Shown: positions 33,479 to 45,679, counted from the first letter of the stretch. The stretch: 64,000 nt of DNA from Manduca sexta (GCF_014839805.1 NC_051116.1:5003556-5067555), one strand, 5' to 3'. Translations and numbers: made by a program. The notes: generated by a model not told the origin, from the sequence alone.

Positions 33479-33781
33479 TGAATTCTGCGTCAAGAAACTT
33501 GAAACACCGAACTATTAAAACTGAAACTAAGGTCAACAAGACATCGTAGGTGAGAGAATTCGTGGTAATTTATTCGAAGCAATTCCGCAGAGTACTTTGA
33601 ATTTTTACTAAGAATTTTGTGTTTAAAATGTAAATTGATCTTGTGAAGTTTTCGTCCTGACTTCAATGAAGCTATGTAGGAGAGTAGTCTATTTTGAATT
33701 TTCTGTATCTAGATGAAACGTGTCTGGGGGCTTATAATGATTACCGTTTTAGCACTGAAATTGTATATGTTGTAGGGTGTA

Positions 33782-33912
33782 TTGACTGTCTCGGTGGCGT
33801 AGTTGATGCGTGCGCAGTCGCTGAGGTTCCGGGTCTGGCAAAATGCTAATGGTTTTTCTGCTTAGTATCAGAGTCTGGGATTAGTGTCCAATATAGCGAT
33901 AGATAAGTATCG
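33782..33912 (+). repeat. SINE-A 5' half
   Basis: GACTGTCTCGGTGGCGTAG, then shortened box; meets a SINE-B at 33913. Confidence 0.7.
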
Positions 33913-34218
33913 AAAGCGTAGTTAGTTGTGGAATGGACTGCCGAGACGAATGTCTGCAAGTTCAAAACCCAAGGGCAGATCTCTGACTTTTCTAAAATTA
34001 TGTGTGTATTTCTGAATTATCGCTATTTAACGGTGAGCGAAAACATAGTGAGGAAACCTGCATACCTGAGCAATTCTATAGGAATTTCGAGGGTGTGTGA
34101 AGTCTACCAATCCGCACTAGGCCAGCGTGGTGGACTCACGCCTAATCCCTCTTAGTAGTAGAGAAGGCCCGTGCCCAGCAGTGGGACAGTATATAATACA
34201 GGGCTGATATTATTATTA
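33913..34218 (+). repeat. SINE-B, near full length
   Basis: GGACTGCCGAGACGAATGTC to ATACAGGGCTGATATTATT. Confidence 0.85.
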
Positions 34219-34734
34219 TAAATATGAAATTCGACAGTCTAATTTCGGCCACAACTTTAAATAAACTCGTCTCAAAAGGTCTATCAACTTAGCAAGTATT
34301 AAGACTAAAAAATAATTTCCTACATCCCATTTCTTTTAGTGAAAAAATCTTATTCAACTAAGATTTCGATTTAGCAAAACCTACAAACGCTCGTAGAATC
34401 CTACCACCATCAAACAACATTAAGTCCGCCGCAGAGACCATTCGTATCCATTAGCACGATCCTAGGGTTTACAGGTGGAACTAGTGCATCTAGATTTCTA
34501 GAACCTGCGATTTAGCTGCAATTAGTATTTCTTTAGGTTTACCAATGCTTTTTAATGTTTTAGTTGAGGAAAAACTCGGATTAAATTGAAATGTCCTAAT
34601 AATAAAACGCCACAAACAAATATGATGAGGTTTGCGCCCTTGTCAAGGGCCATACAATTGCTCAAATTATATTCAAGACCTTGGATATATTTATATGCAA
34701 CCCGCGGGAATTCACAGAAATGGCTCATAGATGT

Positions 34735-34822
34735 ATTAAAAGCAATTGTTAAGATTAATAATTGAATTTGTCCGTATAACATCGCATTATTATACTAACT
34801 GTTATAGTGTTATATATGTATA
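34735..34822 (+). repeat. Repeat J copy 1
   Basis: CAATTGTTAAGATTAATAA, CCGTATAACATCGCATTA, TGTTATAGTGTTATATATG recur at 46533-46625. Confidence 0.65.
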
Positions 34823-34849
34823 ATAAATACATAAAAAATAATGGCAATG

Positions 34850-35037
34850 CTTTTAAGGAGAGGCACAAGTGTATTTCGCCGTGTGTATTCCTTCCCAAGA
34901 CGTGATAGAACGAGCCTATCGCCACATCAGAGACATATTTCTGGTATCAGACTGATACTGACTAAAAAAAGCCAATATAATTTTGTCTTATCCAGGAATG
35001 AAATAACCCAGGACAACTACGCCAATGACGCAGTCAA
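34850..35037 (-). repeat. SINE-A, strongly diverged
   Basis: GAGCCTATCGCCACATCAG, ACTGATACTGACTAAAAAA, AACTACGCCAATGACGCAG. Confidence 0.65.
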
Positions 35038-35811
35038 TATAAAGTATATAGTATATAATGATAATGAAGTAATGAAATGAGTATATTAGCAATATGTATC
35101 GACTAATTCAGTCTGGCATTCGAATTGGATACAATGAAAAAGAAAAAGATTTTTGGTAAATAAATGTAAAAGACAAAACTTTTAAACCTATATCAATGTT
35201 TGGCAAACTGAAATACAAGAATTAAATTTTCTGTAATATTGCAAAGAGCTCTTTAGATGTGAATTTTAAACGTATTTAACAGGAGGATGTTACTCCATTC
35301 ATGATAATTTTTTTTCTTCGATATCGTTGATAGATTTTAAATGAAAAAATATATTCGCAATTCGCTACCAACTACTACACAGTTCATATTTCATAAATTA
35401 GAGAGCTATGCCTTCTAGGTATCATGTAGAATGAATCAGCGTTGCAGGTGTTGTAACAAAACACGCTATATCTTGTTACTTAAGAGAAATGAATGCGTGC
35501 ATGTAACAAAATTAAACTAGGGAAGGGAGTTGTGACATTAGTTAATGCCCGTAAAGTCGTATAAAACTTAATAAATCAAATATTACTACCAATAATCGCA
35601 CGCAATTATTGCTTAAAAATTAAAGGGGAACAATTTTAAAATGGAAAGATGACCTACCAAAAAGATGGAAAATATTAACTCGTGTTGTCGATGTAGGCAC
35701 ATTTAAAATTGTTTCTTGTCAAATTTGATTTAAATATAACGAACCTCAGTTGAAACTATACTATATTAAATACATTGGTCAGTGAATAAAGACTTTTATT
35801 GTTATAATGCG
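35038..35811. other. No recognisable feature
   Basis: AT-rich, no exon seen. Confidence 0.4.
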
Positions 35812-36275
35812 AGTATTTGTGAAACCTCTTGTAATAAAAAAACTGAGCATTTGACAGACCGGGGAAGTTAGTCATTTAGAAGTCGTATAAGTCTATTGCT
35901 TGGTAAAATATTTGTAAAAATATTTTTGTAGCCAGTGATAGTTCTTTTTATTTCTAATCAAAACCACTTCAGATCCTCATAATAGTGTTAAAATCAGGTC
36001 GATCTTGCTGAGTTGGTCATTGACAGATGTACCTGTCGGTCATAATATCAATATTGTATACTGTCCCACTGTTGGGCACGTGCCTCCTCTACTCCTGAAA
36101 GGGATTAGGCCTTAGTCCACCACGCTGGCCTAGTGCGGATACCTGTTTGGTGGGTGAAATATATGTCAAAGTATATTATCTGTAGGCAATGATAGTTCTT
36201 TTTATTTTTAATCAAAATCGCTTAAAATGCTAATAAGTGTTAAAGTCAACTTGACCTTGCTGACGGCATCTACAG
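35812..36275 (+). repeat. Repeat I, two segments around a SINE-B fragment
   Basis: First I segment 35812-36041, SINE-B 3' piece (reversed) 36042-36142, then 36143-36275 repeating GTAGGCAATGATAGTTCTTTT and AATCAAAATCGCTTAAAATG. The second segment overlaps in content with the first, so this is a duplication as well as an insertion. Confidence 0.65.
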
Positions 36276-36517
36276 CGTCATTCCACCACCAACTTTCCAC
36301 CATAACTCTAAATAAACATATGAAGTGCCGTTTGTGGAAACTTTACTCAAAGTCTTAGCTATTGTCGTTGGGATCGTGGCGAACTTTATTAATGATATCT
36401 ACAAGATAGATGGGTGCTGACGCGACGCATGAGCCCGCATGGCGGAACCCAAGTTGATATGACTTGGAGTTTGCATACTGTTAAGTTTTTAAATAAATGT
36501 AGCTATAGCATGGTCTC

Positions 36518-36762
36518 GGACTGCCTTGGTGGCGTAGTTGTACTGCATATGCGGTATGGTAGCGCTCTGAGGTCCTGGGATCGAGTCCCGGGTTGAGCAA
36601 AGTGATATTTGGGTTTTCAGTATCAGCTCGGAGTCTGGAATTTGTGCCTGATATGGCGATAGGCTCGCCCCCTATCATATCGTGCGACGGAATACACTTG
36701 GCGAAAAGTGAGTGCCCTGGTTGCCTCTTCATAAATGCGTGCCGTGTATTTTGTTTCTAGAA
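36518..36762 (+). repeat. SINE-A with 9-bp TSD
   Basis: CATGGTCTC at 36509-36517 and 36763-36771. Head to end intact except for a short deletion near the tail. Confidence 0.85.
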
Positions 36763-36944
36763 CATGGTCTCACGACTAGCAGTGCTTTTTTATCCACTGT
36801 TAAGGTAAAAATAACAGCCAAATTAAAATCAGTAGAACTGCCGTAAAACCTTAAGAGCTGTGAAATACATCATTTAGGGAAATATATCAGTAATTTGACT
36901 AAAACTTAAAGATGGTAGGAATACAATAATAAATATTATATTAT

Positions 36945-37025
36945 GATTTTTATGTTTGCGCGAATGTTAGACATCGAAATAAAACCAGTTTTCTGATTTG
37001 ATCACATTTTTTATATTTTAATTTT
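36945..37025 (+). repeat. Repeat E left end
   Basis: GCGCGAATGTTAGACATCG AAATAAAACC...TATTTTAATTTTCTCC. Confidence 0.65.
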
Positions 37026-37044
37026 CTCCTTCTTTTAATTTTGC

Positions 37045-37115
37045 TAGGCACTTCTCTGCTAGTGAGAGGGTTTAGGCCGTAGTTCACCACGCTAACCTAA
37101 GGCGGGTTGGCAGTA
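37045..37115 (-). repeat. SINE-B fragment
   Basis: AGTGAGAGGGTTTAGGCCG, TTCACCACGCTAACCTAAG. Confidence 0.55.
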
Positions 37116-37340
37116 GGCCAGGATATAGTGGTTTAACGGCATACAGCCACTAAGATCATAATCCCACGTAATAAACTTGGTTTTACTCGCAACACTGCTT
37201 GCATTTTATACCAGCAATAGTAATGATCGAACTGCCGATACGGTCGCAGGTTCAAAACTTAGACAAACGTTTCGAAGTTACATTTGTATATCGGAGGTTG
37301 AAAGGATATTTAAATTAAGCGACATTATTTTGTGACTACT

Positions 37341-37732
37341 TTTCATACATATTTAAAATCAGATTTGTTTTTCTGTTTTTTTTTTTAATTAACCTAGTTA
37401 AATTTTTTCAAAAAAAAATGTCGCTTAAGTTTCATACATATTTAAAATCAGATTTTTTTTGTTTTTTTTCTTAACCTAGTTAAAAAATTTCGCTTTAGTT
37501 TCATACATATTTAAAATTAGCAGGTCTTTTTCTGCTTTTTTAAACTAGTTAAAAATTTTCGGAAAAATGACGTTACTTTCATACATATTTAAAATCAGTT
37601 TTTTTTGTTTTTTTTTTTAACCTAGTTAAAAAATTTCGAAAAAAAATCGCTTTAGTTTCATACATATTTAAAATCAGCAGGTCTTTTTTCTGTTTTTTTT
37701 TTAATCTAGTTAAAAAATTTCGAAAAATAATG
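37341..37732. repeat. AT-rich tandem array, five units of 69-89 bp
   Basis: Units start TTTCATACATATTTAAAAT at 37341, 37430, 37499, 37577 and 37656 and carry ACCTAGTTAAA...TTTCG with variable poly-T and poly-A tracts. Small local minisatellite. Confidence 0.9.
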
Positions 37733-37791
37733 TTTTATAAGTCAATTAACCTTTTCAACCGTCGATATAATAAATCGATAGTTTTATCGAT

Positions 37792-37930
37792 AGAAAACAT
37801 CGTAAGACTTATATACCTAAGAATATCCTTAAACATTTAAAAGGAATGTTAGGTCTACCAACCCATACTAGTTCAACATGGTGGACTAAAGCCTAAACTC
37901 TCAGTAGAGGAGGTCCGAGCTAACACTGCC
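37792..37930 (+). repeat. SINE-B middle fragment
   Basis: GAAAACATCGTAAGACTTAT, GGTCTACCAACCCATACTAG. Confidence 0.6.
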
Positions 37931-38760
37931 TTTGATACAAGAACACATAGCGCTACAAAAACCAAAACATTATACACGAAATGCATATTTAAATACAACT
38001 TTCTCAGAAATCAGAGCGTCATGACAGCGTAATAACCGACCTGATAGGAACGCAACCGCAGGTAATAAGCGGGGTTCGATTCTCGACGCGGCACGTTTTT
38101 TGTGACTACCGGTGTTGGTTTAAGATTAGTTTGGAGTCTATTTATGTTTTGGGTCGGTTTTGGTTTAAGTGAATTAATAAAGAATGGTTTGATATTAGAT
38201 AACGAAAAATTTGTTGTTTTTGGGAAAACAGTCAACATTAGCGCAATAGTTGAATATTTGACTTATTTTTATTTATAAATATTATAAAATATTTACATCG
38301 TATAAATTCTAAAACAGAAGAAATCTGGTGAAAAATATACATGTTATAAGCCATTGAAATTAGGGGCGAGTGTCATAAAACAAAAAGAACAGAATACTTG
38401 CATGTGACGTCATTGGGAATTACGAGATATGCGAAAGAAAGAGATGGAGCGATATCTCCACTTCGCGCCAACTCCTGCATATAGAAATATTTTAAATATG
38501 AATTACTGCCTCATTTCTTATCGAATTTTAATTCTGTTTTCACAAAAGAACTTGATTTTTGTACCAATTGCTGTTACATATTAAAAAATACACAAAGTTT
38601 TAAGTTTTAAAATTTAGTCAACGACCATATCGAATTGTAACACAAGGAATCTAGTCAACCGACCTCTTTATCATTTTGGAACTGTCAAAAACATCGCAAC
38701 CACAGACATTAGTATCATAATATTATCTGGGTGTATTGGATTATTATGTCATGGATTATT
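37931..38760. other. No recognisable feature
   Basis: AT-rich DNA; the minus-strand frame at 38011-38238 (proline/threonine-rich) shows no domain. Confidence 0.4.
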
Positions 38761-38767
38761 TATTATT

Positions 38768-39017
38768 AAAACATACATCACGCATTTATACCTGAAGGAG
38801 TATCCAGAGGCACAATCACTTTTCGTCAAGTTTATTCCGTCCCATGATATGATAGGGGGCGAGCCTACCGCCGAATCGAGCACAAATCCAAGACTTCGAA
38901 CTAATACTGAGCAGAAAATCCCTTATATCACATTACTTGACCCGGGACTCGAACCCAGGACCTCAGAGCGCTGCTGTACCGTGCATGCAGTACAACTACG
39001 CCACCAAGGCAGTCATG
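38768..39017 (-). repeat. SINE-A with 10-bp TSD
   Basis: ATTTATTATT at 38758-38767 and 39018-39027; GACCCGGGACTCGAACCC box. Confidence 0.85.
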
Positions 39018-39027
39018 ATTTATTATT

Positions 39028-39496
39028 TTCTTCTTATATACACTCTTCCACGCATACTACATTTATTAAATACTCCCATATATTTAAACTCCAATTTGAA
39101 ACAAATACTTGTATTTCGTCAGTTAAAATCTCTCTCGTCACACACACTCCGTCGCGGGTAAATCTATTTAAAGTAAGTAAATCTACAAAAGCGATCGTTT
39201 AAGCTAATTTTGTACCAACGCCCTAACTATTGATGTTATTTTTACGTCCCGTACCCAGAACTTAGTTTATCGATTTTCTCTTAAAACGATCGTAAAATGT
39301 ACCATCGATGTTCAAATAAATAAAGGGAAAAGTTCTAAAACGGTAATAAACTTGACAGTGACTGTTTGTTTGTAATTAGGTGCCTTTATCGATATTAACT
39401 GGAAATTTAGTATCGATTATCGATTTAAGTTTAGGGTCAGTGAATATGTAATTTCGTTTACCAGTTCATTAATTTGTGAGTACATCCAACTGGACC
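39028..39496. other. Unannotated, several ATCGAT motifs
   Basis: TATCGAT-type sites cluster at 39265-39425 (TTATCGATTTTC, ACCATCGATG, TTATCGATATTAAC, GTATCGATTATCGATTT). These resemble DREF/BEAF binding sites, but no function is shown. Confidence 0.25.
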
Positions 39497-39680
39497 TACT
39501 AAATTTCTTTAATGACGAGACGAGCTTGCCGTTCAAGTGATGGTAAGCGATACGACCGCCCATAAACAATAGAAAAACCAACCAACACCTTGAAGTTGAG
39601 TTTAAGACCCTGGGAACGTGATAAGCTACTTTCCATCCCGCGAAAATATATAGCGGGACCTTTATGCCGGAAAACTCGAT
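39497..39680. repeat. Repeat C fragment fused to Helitron 3'-type fragment
   Basis: Reversed repeat C (39497-39595, GAGCTTGCCGTTCAAGTG) runs straight into GAGTTTAAGACCCTGGGAAC...GCGGGACCTTTATGCCGG. Confidence 0.65.
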
Positions 39681-41256
39681 TTAGTATCAAATCGATCAAA
39701 ATACATAACACATAGTATGTACTACAAATTTTATAGTATTGTAAATTTTTAAATTCACATAAAATCAAAAATGTGCTCCCAATACACAATTCCCAACCTA
39801 CATCTGCCGTTGATTGAGGCAAAAAAATAATCACCGTGATCCCTTGAGAAGGCCGCCATGTTTTTTTTTTATCGTTTTTATGTAAACTGGTTTTAGTTCG
39901 AGTATGGGAACGGAGTTCGAGACAACAGGTGCTACGCTACTGGAGGCATCTTTTGTTTTTTTTTTCGAAGATTACTTTTTCGGCCAGTTTGTTTTGAATT
40001 TTTACTTTTTAATTGTGAGATTGGTGACAGTAATTTTAATGAGGTTTTATATGTTTTTTTAAATGATAATCTCTTGGCTGAGGTACAACTTTGACATACC
40101 GTATTTTAGTCTGTAGACAGGTGTAACTAAAAGGGCGAATATGAAAATAAGCATTTATATTTCTCTAACTATATTATTATAATCTTTCACTGATTAATAT
40201 TATGCAAAATAATAATATATCGTTGAGAAGCAGTATGAAACCCACCTTTGTGTTCGAGGCGGATTGCATCCAGTGTAAATATATGTAGTACATGATGAGA
40301 AAACTTCTAATATATCAGCATGAGAGCCGTGTCGAACCATTTTTTTTTTAAGTTTTCTTATTTTCGCTACTGTTTATAGGCATCCGTTTACGAGCACAAC
40401 ACATCATTTAGTTCAAAAAATATTTCTTAAACATTTTTTAATATTACAACTCGCTTATAGCATAATAAAAGGGAATAGAACCAAATAGATGCAACTTTAT
40501 AGCATTCGAACGATCTAGTTGATACCTTCGGCACGAAATTAAAAAAAAAAACATAATTTATGCCTCACCGAAACCATATTTTATGCTCTATAGCTGCTTG
40601 TATACGGTTATATCCATTACATAAAGTGTAGTGTAACGAATTTTATTAGTATTGGAACAAGTTTTAAAGTCAGATATAAAATAAATCGTTGGCAAGCTAA
40701 TTGACTTAAACGATATCTATTGCGACTTGAGTTTAATACATATTTGTAATCAGAACACTTTTTTTTTTAAACCAGTCTCTATTTTATGATTAACTTAATA
40801 AATTGATTAAGAAAAAATCGATTAAGTCAGTATGTCAACAGTCAAAATAATTTACAATATACGAGACGACTATCGAGAAATGGACGTTCCGGCGCACTTC
40901 ATGTGCTTCCATTTTTAAAATCCGGATTCGATATTTAAATATTCAAATAAATACATCATGTTCTCTGTCGTACGTTTATTATTAGCATAATAACATTATG
41001 TTTGAAGGTAGTCTCTAATTGATTTTTAAACTCCATTAGTGTAACAGTATTATAATTTTAAAACTGGTTAAGCATTGGATTTCATAACTTATCGAAACAA
41101 GTTAAAGTATATTTTCAAATGGAACAACATTTTAGAGAATTGTGCCCCAAAGTGAAATAACCTTAAGGATGTTTAGGTGCACAAGTGACTCTTATTTTGA
41201 AGGTACTAAGCATATTAAATATTTATCCATTATCTTAAAGTAATCTTTTGATAAAA
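39681..41256. other. No recognisable feature
   Basis: 1.6 kb of AT-rich, repeat-poor DNA with poly-T runs; no exon seen. Confidence 0.4.
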
Positions 41257-41541
41257 AGCGGCGATAGTTGTAGAACGGACTGCCGATGTCCGCAGTTCAA
41301 AATCCAAGGGCACACACCTCTGACTTATCTAAAATTATCTTTGTGAATTATCGCTTGATTTAACTGTGAAGGAAAACATCGTGAGGAAACCTGCATGCCT
41401 AAGAAGTTCTCGATAGGAATCTTGAGGTTGTGTGAAGTCTATCTATCCGCACTACGCCAGCGTCGTGGACTAAGGCCTAATCCCTCTCAGTAGTAGTGGA
41501 GACCCGTACCCTGCAGTGGGATAGTATATAAAACAGGGCTC
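41257..41541 (+). repeat. SINE-B, near full length
   Basis: GCGGCGATAGTTGTAGAACG to AAACAGGGCTCATATTATTATT; a SINE-A inserted in its tail. Confidence 0.85.
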
Positions 41542-41552
41542 ATATTATTATT

Positions 41553-41816
41553 GACTGCGTCGGCGGCGTAGTTGTACTGCATGCGCTATACGACAGCGCT
41601 CTGAAGTCCTGGGTTCGAAACCCGGGTCGGGCAAAATGATATTTAGGAGTTTTTGCTAAGTATCAGTCTGGAATTTGTGTTCTATATGGCGATAGGCTCA
41701 CCTCCTGTTACATCATAGGACAGAACACACTTGGCGAAATGTGGGTGCCCTGGTTGAGCCTCTGCATACACCTTTGGGGATAAATGCGTGACGTTATGTG
41801 TGTGTGATATTATTAT
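41553..41816 (+). repeat. SINE-A in the tail of SINE-B, 11-bp TSD
   Basis: ATATTATTATT at 41542-41552 and 41817-41827. Box GGGTTCGAAACCCGGG. Confidence 0.9.
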
Positions 41817-42060
41817 TATATTAAATTTAAGTTACGTAGTTGTTATCCTATCTCAAAACTATAGGTATACGCCCGTATGCTAATGCTATATTGATTATCT
41901 TATATTATGCTGTTGGGAGCTCAGTGCGCCATCCCTACATCTTGCGGTTTCGAACCCCGATTACCGTCTGCCTTGGTCATGTCATCTCTATTCGTTTATT
42001 ATATATACATACATACTATATTCCTGGTAAATGGCGGCCCTATTATGTAGTATATTACGT

Positions 42061-42323
42061 ATTGACGTATATTCCATAGACACGAACGTCCATATAAACT
42101 ATTTGTTCAATCTGAACTAAAATGGCAACCAAAACGTCACTGTTACAACCTATATATTTACTTGAACAATAAACATTTTTACTTATTTGACTAATATATT
42201 TCAGTCAAATCCAGGTTTACACTTAGACTCGAGTTCTTATATCATGAGAGCCATTCTGTGCACAACCACAAACTAATATTGACCATACTAAAGTCAGTTT
42301 GGATGGATTGCAGTTTAATTCAG
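42061..42323 (-). repeat. Repeat F copy, right side cut by SINE-A
   Basis: Terminus ATTGACGTATATTCCATAG, interior AAAACGTCACTGTTACAACC; interrupted at GCAGTTTAATTCAG by the next element. Confidence 0.8.
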
Positions 42324-42324
42324 C

Positions 42325-42548
42325 GTGGCGTTCGGTGGTGTAGTTGTACGGTACGACTGCAATGCTCAGGTTCGAACCACGAGTAAGGCAAAGCGATATT
42401 AGGTTTTTACTCAGTAACAGCACGGAGTAATTTGTGGTCAATATAGGCACGTCCTCTATCACATCATGGGACGGAATACACATGGTGGCTTGTGAATGCA
42501 CCACTTCCGCCTCTGCCTACCTCTTCGCAGATAAAAAGCGTGAGTGTG
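42325..42548 (+). repeat. SINE-A, diverged
   Basis: TTCGGTGGTGTAGTTGTACG, CAGGTTCGAACCACGAG, CTACCTCTTCGCAGATAAA. Confidence 0.75.
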
Positions 42549-42769
42549 TTGTGATATCTAAATACAACGAAAACAAACATATCAATAAACAAACAAATAA
42601 AAACATTTTACTTATTGTCACAACACTTCGACTTTAGGCATAAATAGGCGTTTGGAAGATTATTCTTTATGTTATATAACAATAATGAGTTTGAAATAAA
42701 TAAATATAACTCCAACTTTCAATATGACATCCTTGCAGAATCAAAACTAAATTGTTAAAGAACCTACAC

Positions 42770-43135
42770 AGACCTAACCTGGTATTTGAACCCAAGACCT
42801 CTTCACATACTACGCTACCACAAGATCAAGAACGTGGCATATTACGTTATACAATAAAATAACCTTTAAGTAAATCTAATAAAAATAATCATTAATTAAA
42901 CCCCAGCTAATGTTGAGATTACCATTCCTTTAATGTATCAATTTCAATTAAGTACAAGAATTGTATTTAAATAAGCTCTAATTAGCTTAAAACTTGAACG
43001 AGCCCTAATTTCTATTAAAACTTCAGATATCGTCAGATCTTGTTTTTAAAAGCCTTAAAATATTCCGTATTTAAGATTTTCTCCCAGTATCAGCCCGGAG
43101 TCTGGAATTTGTTCCCTATATGGCAATACAGTTTA
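42770..43135. repeat. Two SINE-A scraps in AT-rich DNA
   Basis: 42770-42835 (minus head: GGTATTTGAACCCAAGACC) and 43087-43130 (plus body: CAGCCCGGAGTCTGGAATTT). Confidence 0.5.
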
Positions 43136-43916
43136 TTATATATATCCGTGGTTATAGCTTGTGAAAAAGTTTATTGAAAATAGAATCTAGCTTGACTAGT
43201 TTAGAAAAAACAGGTATATCCACTCCATGTCTCAAGTCATTTGTCATTGCGTAGATGATTACTCTGGACCAGGGTTTCTCAAAATTAGTTATGCGCACCA
43301 CTACCATTCGAAGGTAGAGGGTTAACAACGAGATTAAAAATAAAAACAAAATCGACTTGATACCGAGTCAGAATTAATGTTAAAATTGTCCAAAATTACT
43401 CCTAAAATTGATTCAATATGTGACACAAAACAAGCCTATATTTTCTTTTGTTACTGTATTTGTAAATTTATTTAAATAAAAACTTTATTTACTTCAACAA
43501 TGACATAATTTATTTGAAAGGGAGGGGGGTAACTAGTTAAGGGGTTCGCTGTCATCTGGAACCTGGAAGTTTGAGAAACCCTGATCTAGACTCTAAAGCA
43601 AAATGACAAAGGTTCATTATAATTAAAGTTTTGTTTGATTTGCTGTCATTCTTATTCTACAAAACGTATAACTATGTATTTTAATGTCATGTGTTTAAAG
43701 TTAACTTTTGCAAATATCTACTGAGTTTTACTACGGTAAACAGTAAACTCGAGTGTAGTATCTACATAATTAGGTGTATTGAGGTGGTGTAATCCGTCTA
43801 ATTTAAGCTAATACCTAATACATCAATACCTCATTAGGTTTCAGAACCGCTAGGTATACGTTCTAAGGATCTTTAAGCTAGATCTTTATTTTTATCTAGA
43901 ATGACTGAATGACTCT
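43136..43916. other. No recognisable feature
   Basis: AT-rich; no exon recognised. Confidence 0.35.
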
Positions 43917-43917
43917 T

Positions 43918-44190
43918 TTATGGTAGGTCTCTCATATGTGAGAGTTCGCCTGGGTAGGTACCACAGCAAGCAGTAGTGTGTGGTCACTGTTGTGTTCCGG
44001 TTTGAAGGACATTGTAGCCAGTGAAACTACTGGACATAGAAAGACAACATCTCATGTCTCAGGATGGCGAGCGCGGAATACCAAACAATACTTGTAATTC
44101 AAGGTATTGGATGGTGTTTCTACTGCTGGCCGGTCGTATCGCTTACCATCAGGCGAACGGTAAGCTCATCTCGTCATTAATTAATAAAAT
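43918..44190 (+). repeat. Repeat C, near full length
   Basis: GGTAGGTCTCTCATATGTGAG...AGGCGAACGGTAAGCTCATC, good 5' extent. Confidence 0.8.
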
Positions 44191-44505
44191 CTAGAATGAT
44201 TTGTTCATATAGTTACTAACTTAGTTTACAAGCCGTAAATGTTATAGCCCAATAAACTAAGAGTATACATTTATTATGTATGGCCTCGGCAAAGAAGAGA
44301 ATATAGTTAACAATTGACAAAATAATTTTATATTTATAATGTGTAAATAAATTCCGTAATGGCGGTCACAAACATAAATTAGCCACAAACCAAATTTGAT
44401 TATTGTCTGTGGTATCCAAAAATTAAATCATTTTCATTCAATGTTCATACAAAATGATATAGAAGTGAAAATTGGGATAGAATACTTTTTATTCTGTACA
44501 CTCAC

Positions 44506-44780
44506 CAGTTCAATAAGCTATAGATTATAATCCAATGTTACTGTCCACAAAATAAAACAGTTCCAAAAAAAAACAAAATACTGGCCACAATTTATAAAAA
44601 TGTCAAATCACCAACGTCAACATAGACAAAACAACATTCGAAATTCGAAAATAAACACTCAAAGCACCGATCCACAAAATGTTAAAATGTCACTGGCACT
44701 CAAAAAATACGTTCGATATTAAAAATGCGTAAATCTAAATCGGTCGACGTATACGCGCCCGCGACCGCGAGGCTCGGGGC
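44506..44780 (-). other. Candidate 5' noncoding exon (minus strand)
   Basis: The minus strand reads TTGAACTG|GTGAGTGTAC at 44506/44505, a strong donor. Upstream of it lies about 275 nt of non-repeat, T/G-rich leader-like DNA without a long ORF, starting in a CpG-rich patch. It lies on the same strand as the Kirre-type exon and could be its distal first exon, implying a ~38-kb intron. No acceptor is needed if it is exon 1. It could equally belong to another transcript or be chance. Confidence 0.25.
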
Positions 44781-44835
44781 CTAGCAAGGTACTGTCGCGG
44801 TGGAAATGTTTTCCCGCCCTCGGACCATAGACTAC
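44735..44835 (-). promoter_or_regulatory. CpG-rich promoter-like patch
   Basis: About 100 bp of unusually GC- and CpG-rich sequence (CGCGCCCGCGACCGCGAGG, GTCGCGGTGG, CCCGCCCTCGG) in otherwise AT-rich DNA, just 5' of the candidate noncoding exon. Insect promoters need not be CpG islands, and part of the patch resembles a GC motif at 59.9 kb (GCGAGGCTCcGGGCgTAGC), so a repeat origin is also possible. Confidence 0.25.
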
Positions 44836-45348
44836 GCATATGTAGATACGGCAATTATCTATGCTATCAAATTTGGTTCCTTAAGTTGTTTTGGTTACCT
44901 CTCTCATTCAAGAAATTCGTGAGTTAGTAATTATTTTCTTTAACTTTAACGTTCGAGGTATTAACTTAACATTAACTTTATAATAATATCTTCTATATTT
45001 AGGCATATTGCTCTTTCGCTAATGAAACATTACCACGATAGCTTCATATATCGGTGGACATGACATTCGTTCGGAAAATATATGAAGAACTCTAAGCCAT
45101 GCAAATTAGTCTTGAGATTAGTACAAAATATTAAAACTGAGAGAAAATTGGTACATCGGCGGTTCGTGCTTTGAAATAAATCTAAATTTGTTGTTAGTTA
45201 ATCTGCTAATTCTGGTCAGTCAGTCCTTTCTACTATTGACTATGCCATATGATAATATATAGTGCAATTAATGACAATGAACTTAGTATTTTTGGAAAGA
45301 ACTGCTAACAATATTACTCCAAACATTGTACCAGTAATGTTTGAAGAC
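44836..45348. other. No recognisable feature
   Basis: Region upstream (minus sense) of the CpG-rich patch; AT-rich, no recognised motif beyond that. Confidence 0.35.
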
Positions 45349-45500
45349 TGTCTCGATGGCATAGTTGTATGCCGTGTGCGGTACGACATCGAGATCCTGA
45401 GTTCGAATCCTGGGTCGGAGAAAGTGATATATGGTTTTTCAATATCAGCTAGAGTCTAAAATTAATTCCCGATATGGCGACAGGCTCACCCTCTATCAGT
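45349..45500 (+). repeat. SINE-A, 3'-truncated
   Basis: GACTGTCTCGATGGCATAG, GAGTTCGAATCCTGGGTC, ends at CACCCTCTATCAG followed by a SINE-B scrap. Confidence 0.75.
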
Positions 45501-45679
45501 CTTAGTTCACCACGTGCTGATTTAGTTCGAATTGACAAGTAAAATAACTTTATAGGAAACAGATCAAATTACAATTATATAAAACGCTCTAAATTAATAC
45601 TAAAATAGGTCTTTGATAGACTATTCTGAAAATTCTAGTTCTTTAATTATTTAACAATTATTGCTAATCTGAGCTAGGA

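Noticed and set aside
37341..37732. CRISPR-like regular repeats
   Set aside because: Units are contiguous, variable in length and low-complexity; the DNA is eukaryotic.
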